NCBI GenBank assembly: GCA_045658525.1
Contig: JAZOVD010000102.1
Coordinates: 1-18,931 of the forward strand
Direction: 5' to 3'
Length of the DNA stretch: 18,931 nucleotides
DNA from: SIG673 sp045658525
GTDB lineage: Bacteria; Bacillota; Clostridia; Oscillospirales; CAG-272
The position numbers were made by a program, and so were the translations under genes. Under the pieces are notes generated by a model, which worked only from the letters and a program-made list of their open reading frames with translations, did no database searches and was not told the DNA's origin. Each line of letters begins with the position of its first letter. The first letter of the stretch is position 1. Below are positions 1-6,993 of the stretch, one piece after another.

Positions 1-1
1 G

Positions 2-94
2 CCTTATACGGCGTTTATGCAGGGCGCGCTTACCTTCGAGAGCGGAAAGCTGTCTATTTTGAAAGCCTTAGAGGATGTAACGAAAAATGTATAG
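2..94 (+). CDS. C-terminal end of an unidentified protein (partial)
   Basis: An open frame enters from the left edge and ends at a TAG at 92-94, giving about 30 C-terminal residues that finish in LKALEDVTKNV. It is directly followed by a good rho-independent terminator on the same strand, which supports a real gene end. The fragment is too short to assign to a family. One other frame stays open through the edge but lacks the terminator relationship. I see no domain and give no function. Confidence 0.6.
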   Translation, partial: PYTAFMQGALTFESGKLSILKALEDVTKNV

Positions 95-96
95 TA

Positions 97-134
97 AAAA
101 ATCCTTCCCTTGTCGGGAAGGATTTTTCGTTTTG
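97..134 (+). terminator. Rho-independent terminator of the partial gene
   Basis: The 13-nt arms at 97-109 and 115-127 (AAAAATCCTTCCC and its complement) enclose a 5-nt loop, and the 3' arm ends in TTTTT followed by a T-rich stretch. It starts three bases after the stop codon at 92-94, so it terminates the plus-strand gene entering from the left. Confidence 0.85.
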
Positions 135-187
135 TGTAACATCAACCACCAGCAGTGCTGGTGGTTGATGTTACACAAAACGAAAAA
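123..187. repeat. Long near-perfect palindrome (32-bp arms, 1-nt spacer)
   Basis: Positions 123-154 and 156-187 are exact reverse complements separated by a single G at 155. The arms begin TTTTTCGTTTTGTG and end next to the spacer as CCACCAGCA. The outer T and A runs also serve as the tails of the flanking terminators at 97-127 and 185-210. It lies in the gap between two convergent genes. It may be a copy of a dispersed hairpin repeat, a remnant of a mobile element, or a fused bidirectional terminator; the window holds only one copy. Confidence 0.85.
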
Positions 188-210
188 GGAGCAGATATTT
201 CTGCTCCTTT
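183..210 (-). terminator. Terminator of cysK
   Basis: AAAGGAGCAG at 185-194 pairs perfectly with CTGCTCCTTT at 201-210 around a 6-nt loop. Read on the minus strand it follows the cysK stop codon at 217-219 by six bases and runs into a T tract. Confidence 0.85.
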
Positions 211-216
211 AAATAT

Positions 217-1146
217 TTAAAACAGGCCCTCGGTCGAAAGGTATCTCTCCCCCGTGTCGGGAAGTATAACGACTATATTCTTTCCAGCGTTTTCGGGGCG
301 TTTCGCAAGCTCTATCGCCGCACACACCGCCGCGCCCGACGATATTCCAACGAGTATGCCCTCGCTTCTGCCAAGAAGTCGGCTCGTTTCGTATGCGTCC
401 TCGTTACTTACGGTAATAACCTCGTCGTAAACGCCCGTATCAAGCACCTCGGGAACGAAGCCCGCGCCTATTCCTTGTATCTTATGCGCGCCAGCCTTAC
501 CGCCCGAAAGCACCGCAGAGCTTGCAGGCTCTACCGCGACTACCTTTACGTTTTTGTTCTTCGTTTTCAGATAACTGCCCGTTCCCGTGACCGTTCCGCC
601 CGTTCCCGCGCAGGCAACGAAAATATCGACCTTTCCGTCGGTGTCGCTCCATATCTCAGGGCCTGTGGTATCAAAATGAGCTTTGGGGTTTGCGGGGTTT
701 ACGAACTGACCCGCAATGAAGCTATCTGGTATGGTTTTAGCAAGCTCCTCTGCCTTGGCTATCGCGCCCGACATTCCGAGCTTGCCGTCCGAAAGCACGA
801 GCTGTGCGCCGTACGCCTGCATTATCTGTCTGCGTTCAAGCGACATCGTATCGGGCATTACTATTATGACCTTATATCCCCTCGCCGCCGCGACGGAAGC
901 AAGTCCTATACCCGTATTGCCAGACGTAGGTTCGATTATAACGGTATTTTCCGTTATCTTACCCGCCTTTTCCGCTTCGTCTATCATACATTTGGCAACT
1001 CTGTCCTTGACCGAGCCTGCGGGGTTGAAATATTCAAGCTTTGCAAGTATTTTAGCCTTTAAACCGAGTGATTTTTCGGTATTACTGAGTTCGAGCAATG
1101 GTGTTCTTCCTATAAGCTGATCTACTGAGGTATAAATATTTGACAT
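217..1146 (-). CDS. cysK: Cysteine synthase A (O-acetylserine sulfhydrylase)
   Basis: This PLP enzyme replaces the acetate of O-acetyl-L-serine with sulfide to make L-cysteine, the last step of sulfur assimilation in the cytosol. Counted from this ATG (309 aa), the fold-type II signatures are all present: NPAGSVKDR with the PLP lysine at residue 47, the substrate loop TSGNTG near 74-79, the phosphate-binding GTGGT near 181-185, and GISSG with the PLP-ring serine near 270. The C-terminus LPDTGERYLST is typical. Length and N-terminus (MSNIYTSVDQLIG) fit CysK. A TTG two codons upstream (1150-1152) lies 6 nt from the AAGGAG at 1159-1164, against 12 nt for the ATG, so initiation at 1152 is possible. 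The gene is monocistronic with its own promoter and terminator; no riboswitch is visible in its short leader. CysK and the related CysM are hard to separate by sequence alone. Confidence 0.96.
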   Translation of the reverse strand: MSNIYTSVDQLIGRTPLLELSNTEKSLGLKAKILAKLEYFNPAGSVKDRVAKCMIDEAEKAGKITENTVIIEPTSGNTGIGLASVAAARGYKVIIVMPDTMSLERRQIMQAYGAQLVLSDGKLGMSGAIAKAEELAKTIPDSFIAGQFVNPANPKAHFDTTGPEIWSDTDGKVDIFVACAGTGGTVTGTGSYLKTKNKNVKVVAVEPASSAVLSGGKAGAHKIQGIGAGFVPEVLDTGVYDEVITVSNEDAYETSRLLGRSEGILVGISSGAAVCAAIELAKRPENAGKNIVVILPDTGERYLSTEGLF

Positions 1147-1180
1147 CGTCAAAATACGCTCCTTAATATATTACATTTAT

Positions 1181-1209
1181 ATTGTAGCACTATTTGGGAG
1201 TTTAGTCAA
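1181..1209 (-). promoter_or_regulatory. Sigma-A promoter of cysK
   Basis: On the minus strand, TTGACT (1204-1209) and TACAAT (1181-1186) are separated by exactly 17 bp. This places the start site near 1174 and gives a leader of about 25 nt before the AAGGAG at 1159-1164. I see no CymR-type or other clear operator. Confidence 0.85.
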
Positions 1210-1220
1210 TACGATAATAC

Positions 1221-1248
1221 AAAAACGCCGATTTTCATCGGCGTTTTT
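1221..1248 (-). terminator. Terminator of the sodium:solute symporter gene
   Basis: AAAAACGCCGAT (1221-1232) and ATCGGCGTTTTT (1237-1248) form a perfect 12-bp stem with a 4-nt loop. It lies just past the symporter stop codon at 1256-1258 on the minus strand, with T runs at the stem end, and upstream of the cysK promoter. The symmetry would let it act in both directions. Confidence 0.85.
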
Positions 1249-1255
1249 AATTTTT

Positions 1256-2851
1256 TTACTCTCCGAGAGTGTCGGTAACGCTGACCGTTACCTCCTTATC
1301 GTAACAAGTGAATATCTCGTCAACGGTCTTTTCATCGCACTTAGGAGTAAACAGGCTGACTATCGGAACGAGTATCATACTTCCGACCATAGCAAATACG
1401 CCTGAGTAGAGCGAGTTCTTGAAAATAAGTCCAAGAACACCTGTAAGCGTAGTACCCGTAAACATCAGCACGAGCTGTACTATTGCCATTCCGCAACCGA
1501 ACGCGAAGCTTACCCAGCACGAGGCGCGGGTTATGCGCTTACTGTATAAGCCGTACATAAACGGAGCGATAAACGCACCCGCAAGCGCGCCCCACGAAAC
1601 GCCCATCATCTGAGCGATAAACGTAAATCCGGGGTTTGCGTCCTTGACTATCGCTATGATAGCAGAGATCGCAACGAAGAACACGACGAATACACGGAGT
1701 ATGAAAAGCTCACTCTTCTGAGTTACCTTTTCCTCATTTTTCCTCTTGCGAATAGGGCTTATAACGTCAAGCGTAAGCGTTGACGACGAGGTAAGCACGA
1801 GCGAGGAAAGCGTTGACATTGATGCCGCAAGAACGAGTATTATAACTATTCCTATTATAATATCGGGAAGCGATGAAAGTATCGTAGGAACGATGGTATC
1901 GAATTTATTGAACGTATTGTTGGGGTCGGATATGTAAAGTCTGCCAAATCCGCCTATGAAGTAACATCCACCCGCTACTATTACAGCGAACAAAGTCGAG
2001 ATAATAGTTCCCTTTTTGATCGCGTCCTCGTTCTTTATGGAGTAGAACTTACCGACCATCTGAGGAAGTCCCCAAGTACCGAGCGAGGTAAGGAGAACTA
2101 CTATAAGAAGGTAGAACGGCTGCGCTCCGAAGAAGGAAGCAAACGCGCCCGCCTGACCCGCGCTTTCGGGATAGGGAGATGCTATCTGCGAAAGGTTCTT
2201 TACAGCCTCACCGAGTCCGCCGTTATCAACGAGGACAGCCGCTATAACGGCTATTATACCGCCAAGCATTATTATACCCTGAATAAAATCGTTTACAGCC
2301 GTAGCCATATATCCGCCGAACAGAACGTACACACAGGTAAGAGCCGCCATAACGACTATACATATCCAGTAAGGAAGTCCGAACGCTATATCAAAGAGGC
2401 TGGAAAGACCGTTGTAAAGTGACGCGGTGTAAGGTATAAGGAACAGGAACACTATAAACGATGCCGCTACCTTCAATTTTTCCGAGCCGTAACGCTTTGA
2501 AAAGAAATCAGGCATAGTTTTGCTGGAAATATGCTGTGTCATAAGACGTGTTCTTCTTCCGAGCACGACCCAAGCGAGAAGCGAGCCTATGAATGCGTTT
2601 CCAAGTCCTATCCACGTTGACGCAAGTCCGAAGTTCCAACCGAACTGCCCTGCGTAACCTACGAATATGACCGCCGAGAAATACGATGTTCCGTATGCGA
2701 AAGCCGTAAGCCACGGACCTACGTTACGTCCTCCGAGAACGAACCCGTTTACCGAGTTTGCGTGTTTACTGCAATATACGCCGATACCTATCATCGTAGC
2801 AAAGAAAACTACGAGAAGAACTGCCGTTATTGCGATAGCTGATGTTGCCAT
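1256..2851 (-). CDS. Sodium:solute symporter (SSS family), predicted amino-acid importer
   Basis: This is a polytopic membrane protein of 531 aa, the usual size for the SSS family (PutP, PanF and vSGLT relatives), with about 13 hydrophobic segments in a LeuT-type fold. It should carry a small solute inward with sodium. Family marks are the early loop FVLGGRNVGPW (37-47), the conserved ALTCVYVLFGGYMA region (170-183), and the Ser/Thr-rich AASMSTLSS segment near 342-350, where SSS transporters bind sodium. I chose the ATG at 2851 because AAAGGGTG lies at a sensible distance upstream; an in-frame extension to 2902 would run toward the T-box terminator. The gene sits directly behind a T-box leader, so expression should rise when one tRNA is uncharged. 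The apparent UAC specifier suggests tyrosine or another aromatic amino acid as cargo. That substrate is inferred from regulation only. Confidence 0.93.
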   Translation of the reverse strand: MATSAIAITAVLLVVFFATMIGIGVYCSKHANSVNGFVLGGRNVGPWLTAFAYGTSYFSAVIFVGYAGQFGWNFGLASTWIGLGNAFIGSLLAWVVLGRRTRLMTQHISSKTMPDFFSKRYGSEKLKVAASFIVFLFLIPYTASLYNGLSSLFDIAFGLPYWICIVVMAALTCVYVLFGGYMATAVNDFIQGIIMLGGIIAVIAAVLVDNGGLGEAVKNLSQIASPYPESAGQAGAFASFFGAQPFYLLIVVLLTSLGTWGLPQMVGKFYSIKNEDAIKKGTIISTLFAVIVAGGCYFIGGFGRLYISDPNNTFNKFDTIVPTILSSLPDIIIGIVIILVLAASMSTLSSLVLTSSSTLTLDVISPIRKRKNEEKVTQKSELFILRVFVVFFVAISAIIAIVKDANPGFTFIAQMMGVSWGALAGAFIAPFMYGLYSKRITRASCWVSFAFGCGMAIVQLVLMFTGTTLTGVLGLIFKNSLYSGVFAMVGSMILVPIVSLFTPKCDEKTVDEIFTCYDKEVTVSVTDTLGE

Positions 2852-2903
2852 TTTAAAATCACCCTTTCTTTTTATAATTTGCGAAGAACCGGCAAATGGC
2901 AAT

Positions 2904-2936
2904 AAAAAAGCCGTCCTCCGTATGAACAGAGGACGG
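2904..2936 (-). terminator. Regulatory terminator of the T-box leader
   Basis: CCGTCCTC and GAGGACGG (2929-2936 and 2911-2918 on the plus axis) form an 8-bp GC-rich stem, and the minus strand then runs into six T residues at 2904-2909. The 5' arm is the sequence that would otherwise pair with the T-box antiterminator. Confidence 0.9.
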
Positions 2937-3167
2937 AAAAATTCCGCGGTACCACCTCAGTTTATCATTTCCTCGCGAAAATGACCTCCACGAGCACTGC
3001 ATATGCTAATGCTCTATCGCTTTAACGGGCGAACCCGGTAAGACCTAATATTATTTCAGTCCACGGCTCACAAAATGTATTCACATAAAATCCACTTACC
3101 GTCTTTCACCAACCGACGACTCTCTGAAAGCTTATTTTTATGCTACTTCTTTTCGGTCTCAGCCTTT
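2904..3167 (-). promoter_or_regulatory. T-box riboswitch leader, probable tRNA-Tyr specifier
   Basis: The leader, read on the minus strand from about 3167, has the full T-box order. Stem I carries AGUA (within AAGTAGCA) on its 5' side and the distal AGAGAG and GGTTGGTGAAAG motifs. The helix GCATAAAA/TTTTATGT leads into GAA-UAC-A, which reads as specifier UAC (Tyr). A CGGG-TTCG-CCCG hairpin and a stem from GAGC to GCTC follow. The antiterminator element AGGTGGTACCGCGG lies at about 2944-2957. In its UGGN bulge N is U, which fits a tRNA with discriminator A, as tRNA-Tyr has. The competing terminator is at 2904-2936. Uncharged tRNA should stabilise the antiterminator and turn on the symporter. 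The T-box call is near certain; the specifier comes from hand folding. Confidence 0.95.
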
Positions 3168-3173
3168 ACACAC

Positions 3174-3202
3174 ATTTTAGCACTTTCGCCCCTATTTGTC
3201 AA
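3174..3202 (-). promoter_or_regulatory. Sigma-A promoter of the T-box/symporter transcript
   Basis: On the minus strand, TTGACA (3197-3202) is followed after exactly 17 bp by TAAAAT (3174-3179). This sets the T-box transcript start near 3167. Confidence 0.88.
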
Positions 3203-3248
3203 GGGGTTTTCTGAATTTCTTTGTAATTTTACGTATTTTTATTAATAA

Positions 3249-3284
3249 CAGATCCCCAAACCACAAAAGTAGCTCGGGGATCTG
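3249..3284 (-). terminator. Probable terminator of the heparinase-like gene
   Basis: CAGATCCCC (3249-3257) and GGGGATCTG (3276-3284) form a 9-bp stem with an 18-nt loop, 14 bases past the stop codon of the lipoprotein gene on the minus strand. The T tract is only moderate (TTATTAATAAAAA), so efficiency is uncertain. Confidence 0.6.
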
Positions 3285-3297
3285 ATATTTTAGTTTA

Positions 3298-6200
3298 TTA
3301 GTCCTCTAACTTCCAGTCCTTAATATCAGTCCACGTGTACTGATAAGGTCCATCGGAAAGAAGTCTGCATACGACAGCGATCTTATAATCTCTGCCTACG
3401 CCGGTAGATTTGATGTAAAGTCTCTGGTAGCCCTGACGTGAATACTCACCCTTGTTAGCTCCGCCGGAACCGGTCTGGGTAACAAGTCCTGTCTCTTTGA
3501 GGTAGTTAGCCTGACCGAAGCCAAACTCGTATTCGAGATCGCTTCCCTCGGGAAGTACTACCGAAACACTAAGGCTCTTTCCGTCTATCGTTATGATAGC
3601 GGACTTCTTGTCATCGGAAAGCTTTATCTCCGCATTCTCGGTGTGAGCCATCCAGTAGATAGTATGACCCTTTTCCTCATCGGTGGGCTTACTAAGACTC
3701 AACTCGTCCTGAATTATAACGGTAGAACGATCGTCCGCAACGTACATTCCGCGAACTCCGCCACCTGCCATCGTCTCTATGTACGCAGGACCGAAGTCTA
3801 TTACCGCAAGCGCGGATTTAGCGTTAGACTCAAATCTTATAATATCCGCTACCGCAGAATAGCGCTGGTCGTAGTTCTTATACTGTACGCCATCCTTTGT
3901 CTTGATTACAGACTGTGCCGCATCACCTTTGGTCGTATTGGCAGTATCGACCTTCATCGGGTTGATGACCAGCGTATTATGACCCTCCGCCTTCATTCGG
4001 TAGAACCAATAACGGTACGGATGCTCAAAGTACGTTACCTGATTCTTTTTACCGTAAGCAACAAGGTTATACTCGTCTGATCCAAGGTCAACAAAGAATC
4101 TTGTTCCGCCGTATTCAAGTATGAAGTTACCTATATCGAGCTGTCCGTGCGATGCCGCGTTAGCTCCGCCGTGAAGTCCACAGAAAAGGGAGTTGTTCGA
4201 CCAATCGGAACGGAATACTACGGTATCTATGCCGTGATAGATGTAGTCAAGAGGAAGCTCCTTATCAGAAGTAAGGTTATCGGGATTGTACCACATCATA
4301 TCCCAGAAGTTTGGACCGTTATAACCGTCAGCAAGTATCTGATACCTTATTTTACCTATCGCGGTATCGCCGGTTCTTTCAGCGAACCAGAAGAAGAGTC
4401 CCGTATCAGGACGTCCGACACCCGAGTCGTGGTAGTTCCAGATACCCTTTTCAAGAGAACCGATAGCGTTAACGTAGTAGAAGGATTCACGGAAGCCGGG
4501 AGCCTCTGTCATACCCTCGCTCGCGCCCGTAGCAGATTCAAGTGCGGCAAATATTACAGTAGTGTAGGTCGTACCGTAAGACCAGTAACCGGGTCCTTCG
4601 GGATAACCACCGTCGGTCGCGTAGCTTTCTTCAAGCGAATAGTGGAAGCAGAAAAGAACTCCGTCGAGAAGATATTTAGAATACGTACTGAAGAACTCTT
4701 TTGTTTCCTCGTTATAACCTGCGTTTGCGAACGCAAGCGCCATAGCGGTTATACCGCCGTTACATACCGCGCTCCAGTTGTTGATCCAGTTAGTACGGTT
4801 GAAATCAAACTTCTTGTACTTGTTTTCACTTGCACCAATACCTGTATAAACACCTATGTTATAAGGCGCACAGCCCTGAGAGAACGTATATCCGCTGTAC
4901 GCGTCCTTCTCCGCTAAGGCAAGCTCTTCATTATACTTGTTGAGGTTTTCGGGATCGTTCCACCACTTAGCAACTGCTCCCGTACCCAGCGCCGCGCCAA
5001 ATCCGACCTCTATTATGCCGTCTTCAAGCTTCTGACGCTGTTCGTCATCGAACGTATCATAACACCAGTCGTAACCGATGGAGTAACCGTACATAAGCTC
5101 TCCCGTATCAAGGAAGTGCTCGGGGTGCCAGCTCTGCGCACCGGTAACGGGATCCTGGAAGCGTGTTATGGAAGCGTACATTATATCGTAAACCTTATCC
5201 GCGTAATCCTCGTCATCCGTCATCTTGTAAAGGAATGAAAGTCTGATAAGTCTGTTCATAACGTCACGCGACATTTCGAGAAGTCGGTATCCGTCACCAA
5301 GCTCAAACTTAGGCATAGCCGCCGTATAAGTAACAGATTTCTTACCGTGCGCTTCCTCAAATCTTCTGAACCAGATCGAATATACGGGATCGGTCTCTTT
5401 GAGCTTTTTAAGTCTGTCGAAATCAGACTGATTAAGCAGGATACGGGTGTGCGTATCCTCGGGATAAAGCGTGTTCATATCCGCTACAAGCTCTTCGCCC
5501 GTTCTGATGCTGTAAGCTATCTTCTCGATAAGGTTATATATTTTATCGTAATCATCCGTGCTGTCGTAAATATCAGCCTTATCGGAAAGTATAACGAGTC
5601 CCATCTTATCGTAGAAAAGCTGGTAACCGAATATCTCGGCACACTTCTCCATCGGGATCATTATGTAATCACCTATGACCATAGGCTTTGTATTGATGGT
5701 CTGACCCGGAGCTATACCGAGAGCCGTACCGACTACCTGTATATTGGAGTCTGCCGTAAACTCGTAGGAATTGCCATTATATTTAAAGGATACCTTTTCC
5801 GCGCTCGCTACTAATTCGGTAGCGCCTCTGTGCTGAGCAACCACAGATACCGGTATGTAAGTAGTCTTGGTATCAGCGGTAACGGCTATTCTCGAATTGC
5901 TTTCGCTGAGAACGTAACGGAGTTGGTTGTAAAGGTACGCCGTAGAATCCTCGTAGAAGCAAAGCGCGTTAGCAAGCTCGGCGTATTCAAAAGTTATGTA
6001 GTCATCTTTTTTACGGTTTCCATTAAGATCCTTGTGGTCAAGAGTCTTAAAACCGTTCAGTATATCAAGTGTACCGGTCTTCTGGAACTTTCCGTAAACG
6101 CTGTCAACGATAAGCTCGGCGTTTCCGGAGCTCGAAAGCGCGCCCGCGTCGAATACGATCGAGGTAACGGAATCAAATCCAATAGGCTTGGACGTACCCT

Positions 6201-6663
6201 CATCAAGCTCCGAGAACGGGAACTTGTACTCGTGCCAGCCCGGATGTATCGTAACAGTCGTCTGATAGCAGTCCTTTTCGTTAGTGGAACCGTTATCACT
6301 CATAAGCTTGAATACAAACTTAACGTCCTTACTCGACTTGTTATTGATCCATACGCTTATTTCCTTATAAGACGAAAGATCGTTCTTAGCGAGGGGGAAC
6401 TCTACGGTCTTCTTTGAACCGAGATCCCAGCTTCCGGCGCTTGCGGAAGTTTTGACGTCATCGGTCTTTACCGAAAGACCTGCACCGGTAATATTCGCAA
6501 CGTTAGCGAAATCGACCACTGCCTCCCCGCCGTAGTTAAGAGTGGCTCCGTTATTGCCGCTTCCGTCCTTATCCTTAGGCTTACAGGATAACATAAGAGT
6601 ACAGCAACCAAGCAGAGTCGCAAACACAAGCAACAGTGATATTGCCTTTTTCAAAAAAATCAT
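3298..6663 (-). CDS. Heparinase II/III-family polysaccharide lyase lipoprotein, multidomain
   Basis: This secreted, membrane-anchored protein of 1121 aa probably cleaves a uronic-acid polysaccharide by beta-elimination. In order it has: a lipoprotein signal (KKAISLLLVF; lipobox Cys at 20 or 27); a beta-sandwich carbohydrate-binding-like domain at about 45-195; a segment at about 225-365 resembling copper amine oxidase N-terminal domains; an alpha-toroid at about 370-780; and a heparinase II/III beta-sandwich at about 800-1115. Family motifs include NNWSAVCNGG (628-637), EGPGYWSYG (689-697) with candidate catalytic tyrosines, SHGQLD (838-843) with a candidate catalytic histidine, and GHNTLV (894-899), so the active site looks intact. 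The substrate cannot be read from sequence. Start doubt: AAGGA abuts the ATG at 6663, while an in-frame TTG at 6654 lies 9 nt away and would give the typical MKKAISLLL start. It is divergent from the PL8-like lipoprotein gene and shares its control region. Confidence 0.88.
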   Translation of the reverse strand: MIFLKKAISLLLVFATLLGCCTLMLSCKPKDKDGSGNNGATLNYGGEAVVDFANVANITGAGLSVKTDDVKTSASAGSWDLGSKKTVEFPLAKNDLSSYKEISVWINNKSSKDVKFVFKLMSDNGSTNEKDCYQTTVTIHPGWHEYKFPFSELDEGTSKPIGFDSVTSIVFDAGALSSSGNAELIVDSVYGKFQKTGTLDILNGFKTLDHKDLNGNRKKDDYITFEYAELANALCFYEDSTAYLYNQLRYVLSESNSRIAVTADTKTTYIPVSVVAQHRGATELVASAEKVSFKYNGNSYEFTADSNIQVVGTALGIAPGQTINTKPMVIGDYIMIPMEKCAEIFGYQLFYDKMGLVILSDKADIYDSTDDYDKIYNLIEKIAYSIRTGEELVADMNTLYPEDTHTRILLNQSDFDRLKKLKETDPVYSIWFRRFEEAHGKKSVTYTAAMPKFELGDGYRLLEMSRDVMNRLIRLSFLYKMTDDEDYADKVYDIMYASITRFQDPVTGAQSWHPEHFLDTGELMYGYSIGYDWCYDTFDDEQRQKLEDGIIEVGFGAALGTGAVAKWWNDPENLNKYNEELALAEKDAYSGYTFSQGCAPYNIGVYTGIGASENKYKKFDFNRTNWINNWSAVCNGGITAMALAFANAGYNEETKEFFSTYSKYLLDGVLFCFHYSLEESYATDGGYPEGPGYWSYGTTYTTVIFAALESATGASEGMTEAPGFRESFYYVNAIGSLEKGIWNYHDSGVGRPDTGLFFWFAERTGDTAIGKIRYQILADGYNGPNFWDMMWYNPDNLTSDKELPLDYIYHGIDTVVFRSDWSNNSLFCGLHGGANAASHGQLDIGNFILEYGGTRFFVDLGSDEYNLVAYGKKNQVTYFEHPYRYWFYRMKAEGHNTLVINPMKVDTANTTKGDAAQSVIKTKDGVQYKNYDQRYSAVADIIRFESNAKSALAVIDFGPAYIETMAGGGVRGMYVADDRSTVIIQDELSLSKPTDEEKGHTIYWMAHTENAEIKLSDDKKSAIITIDGKSLSVSVVLPEGSDLEYEFGFGQANYLKETGLVTQTGSGGANKGEYSRQGYQRLYIKSTGVGRDYKIAVVCRLLSDGPYQYTWTDIKDWKLED

Positions 6664-6695
6664 TCCTTTCTTTGCGGAAATTACAACTTGCCATA

Positions 6696-6724
6696 ATTAT
6701 ATCATATTTAATAAAAAAAAGCAA
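6696..6724 (-). promoter_or_regulatory. Promoter of the heparinase-like gene
   Basis: On the minus strand, TTGCTT (6719-6724) and TATAAT (6696-6701) are separated by 17 bp, placing the start site about 25 nt before the start codon. Confidence 0.75.
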
Positions 6725-6861
6725 TCTTTAAATTGTAACATAATTATTAAGTCGAAAAAATAGCAGCTTGCACAAAAAAACATTTAATCATTTGTGGGAT
6801 ACGCCGAAAGGATTTCGCATATAAAATAAAAACTCTGCCATTTACGAAATTGTTAACATTC

Positions 6862-6890
6862 TGTTCAACCATTTTTAGAGGAAATATAAT
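6862..6890 (+). promoter_or_regulatory. Promoter of the PL8-like gene
   Basis: TGTTCA (6862-6867) and TATAAT (6885-6890) are 17 bp apart. A second TATAAT overlaps at 6890-6895. The start site would be near 6897, leaving a leader of about 97 nt that ends in AAGGAG (6976-6981), 12 nt before the ATG at 6994. Confidence 0.65.
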
Positions 6891-6993
6891 ATAATCTAAA
6901 TTAAGTGGCGGTATCCTCAGGTGTTTTTTGTGCGCCTATCGATAAACCGTCAAACAATTTCCAATAAACAATAAAAAGGAGAGCGAAAACCAA

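Larger units (their letters stand above)
6664..6993. other. 330-bp divergent control region between two lyase-like lipoprotein genes
   Basis: No gene is visible here. It holds a promoter on each strand (6696-6724 minus, 6862-6890 plus). It also holds an 8-bp palindrome TGTTAACA at 6851-6858, just upstream of the plus-strand -35, and a near-matching inverted pair, GGATACGCC at 6797-6805 and GGCGGTATCC at 6907-6916, spanning the plus promoter. These are candidate operators only. The remainder is AT-rich. Confidence 0.6.

Noticed and set aside
475..1062. 195-codon plus-strand open frame inside cysK
   Set aside because: Arg/Tyr-rich translation with no family resemblance, fully antisense to a canonical enzyme gene.
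1153..1180. Riboswitch (S-box or similar) in front of cysK
   Set aside because: The predicted leader is only about 25 nt, too short for any known sulfur-related riboswitch.
2852..2902. Upstream extension of the symporter by 17 residues
   Set aside because: It would start almost inside the T-box terminator region and lacks a good ribosome binding site, whereas the ATG at 2851 follows AAAGGGTG and gives a typical SSS N-terminus.
4147..4917. 256-codon plus-strand open frame inside the heparinase-like gene
   Set aside because: Same reason: antisense shadow with no domain, inside a well-supported lipoprotein gene.
6897..6993. Structured riboswitch in the leader of the PL8-like gene
   Set aside because: Only a weak GGCG/CGCC pairing is visible and no known class motif or terminator, so no call is made.
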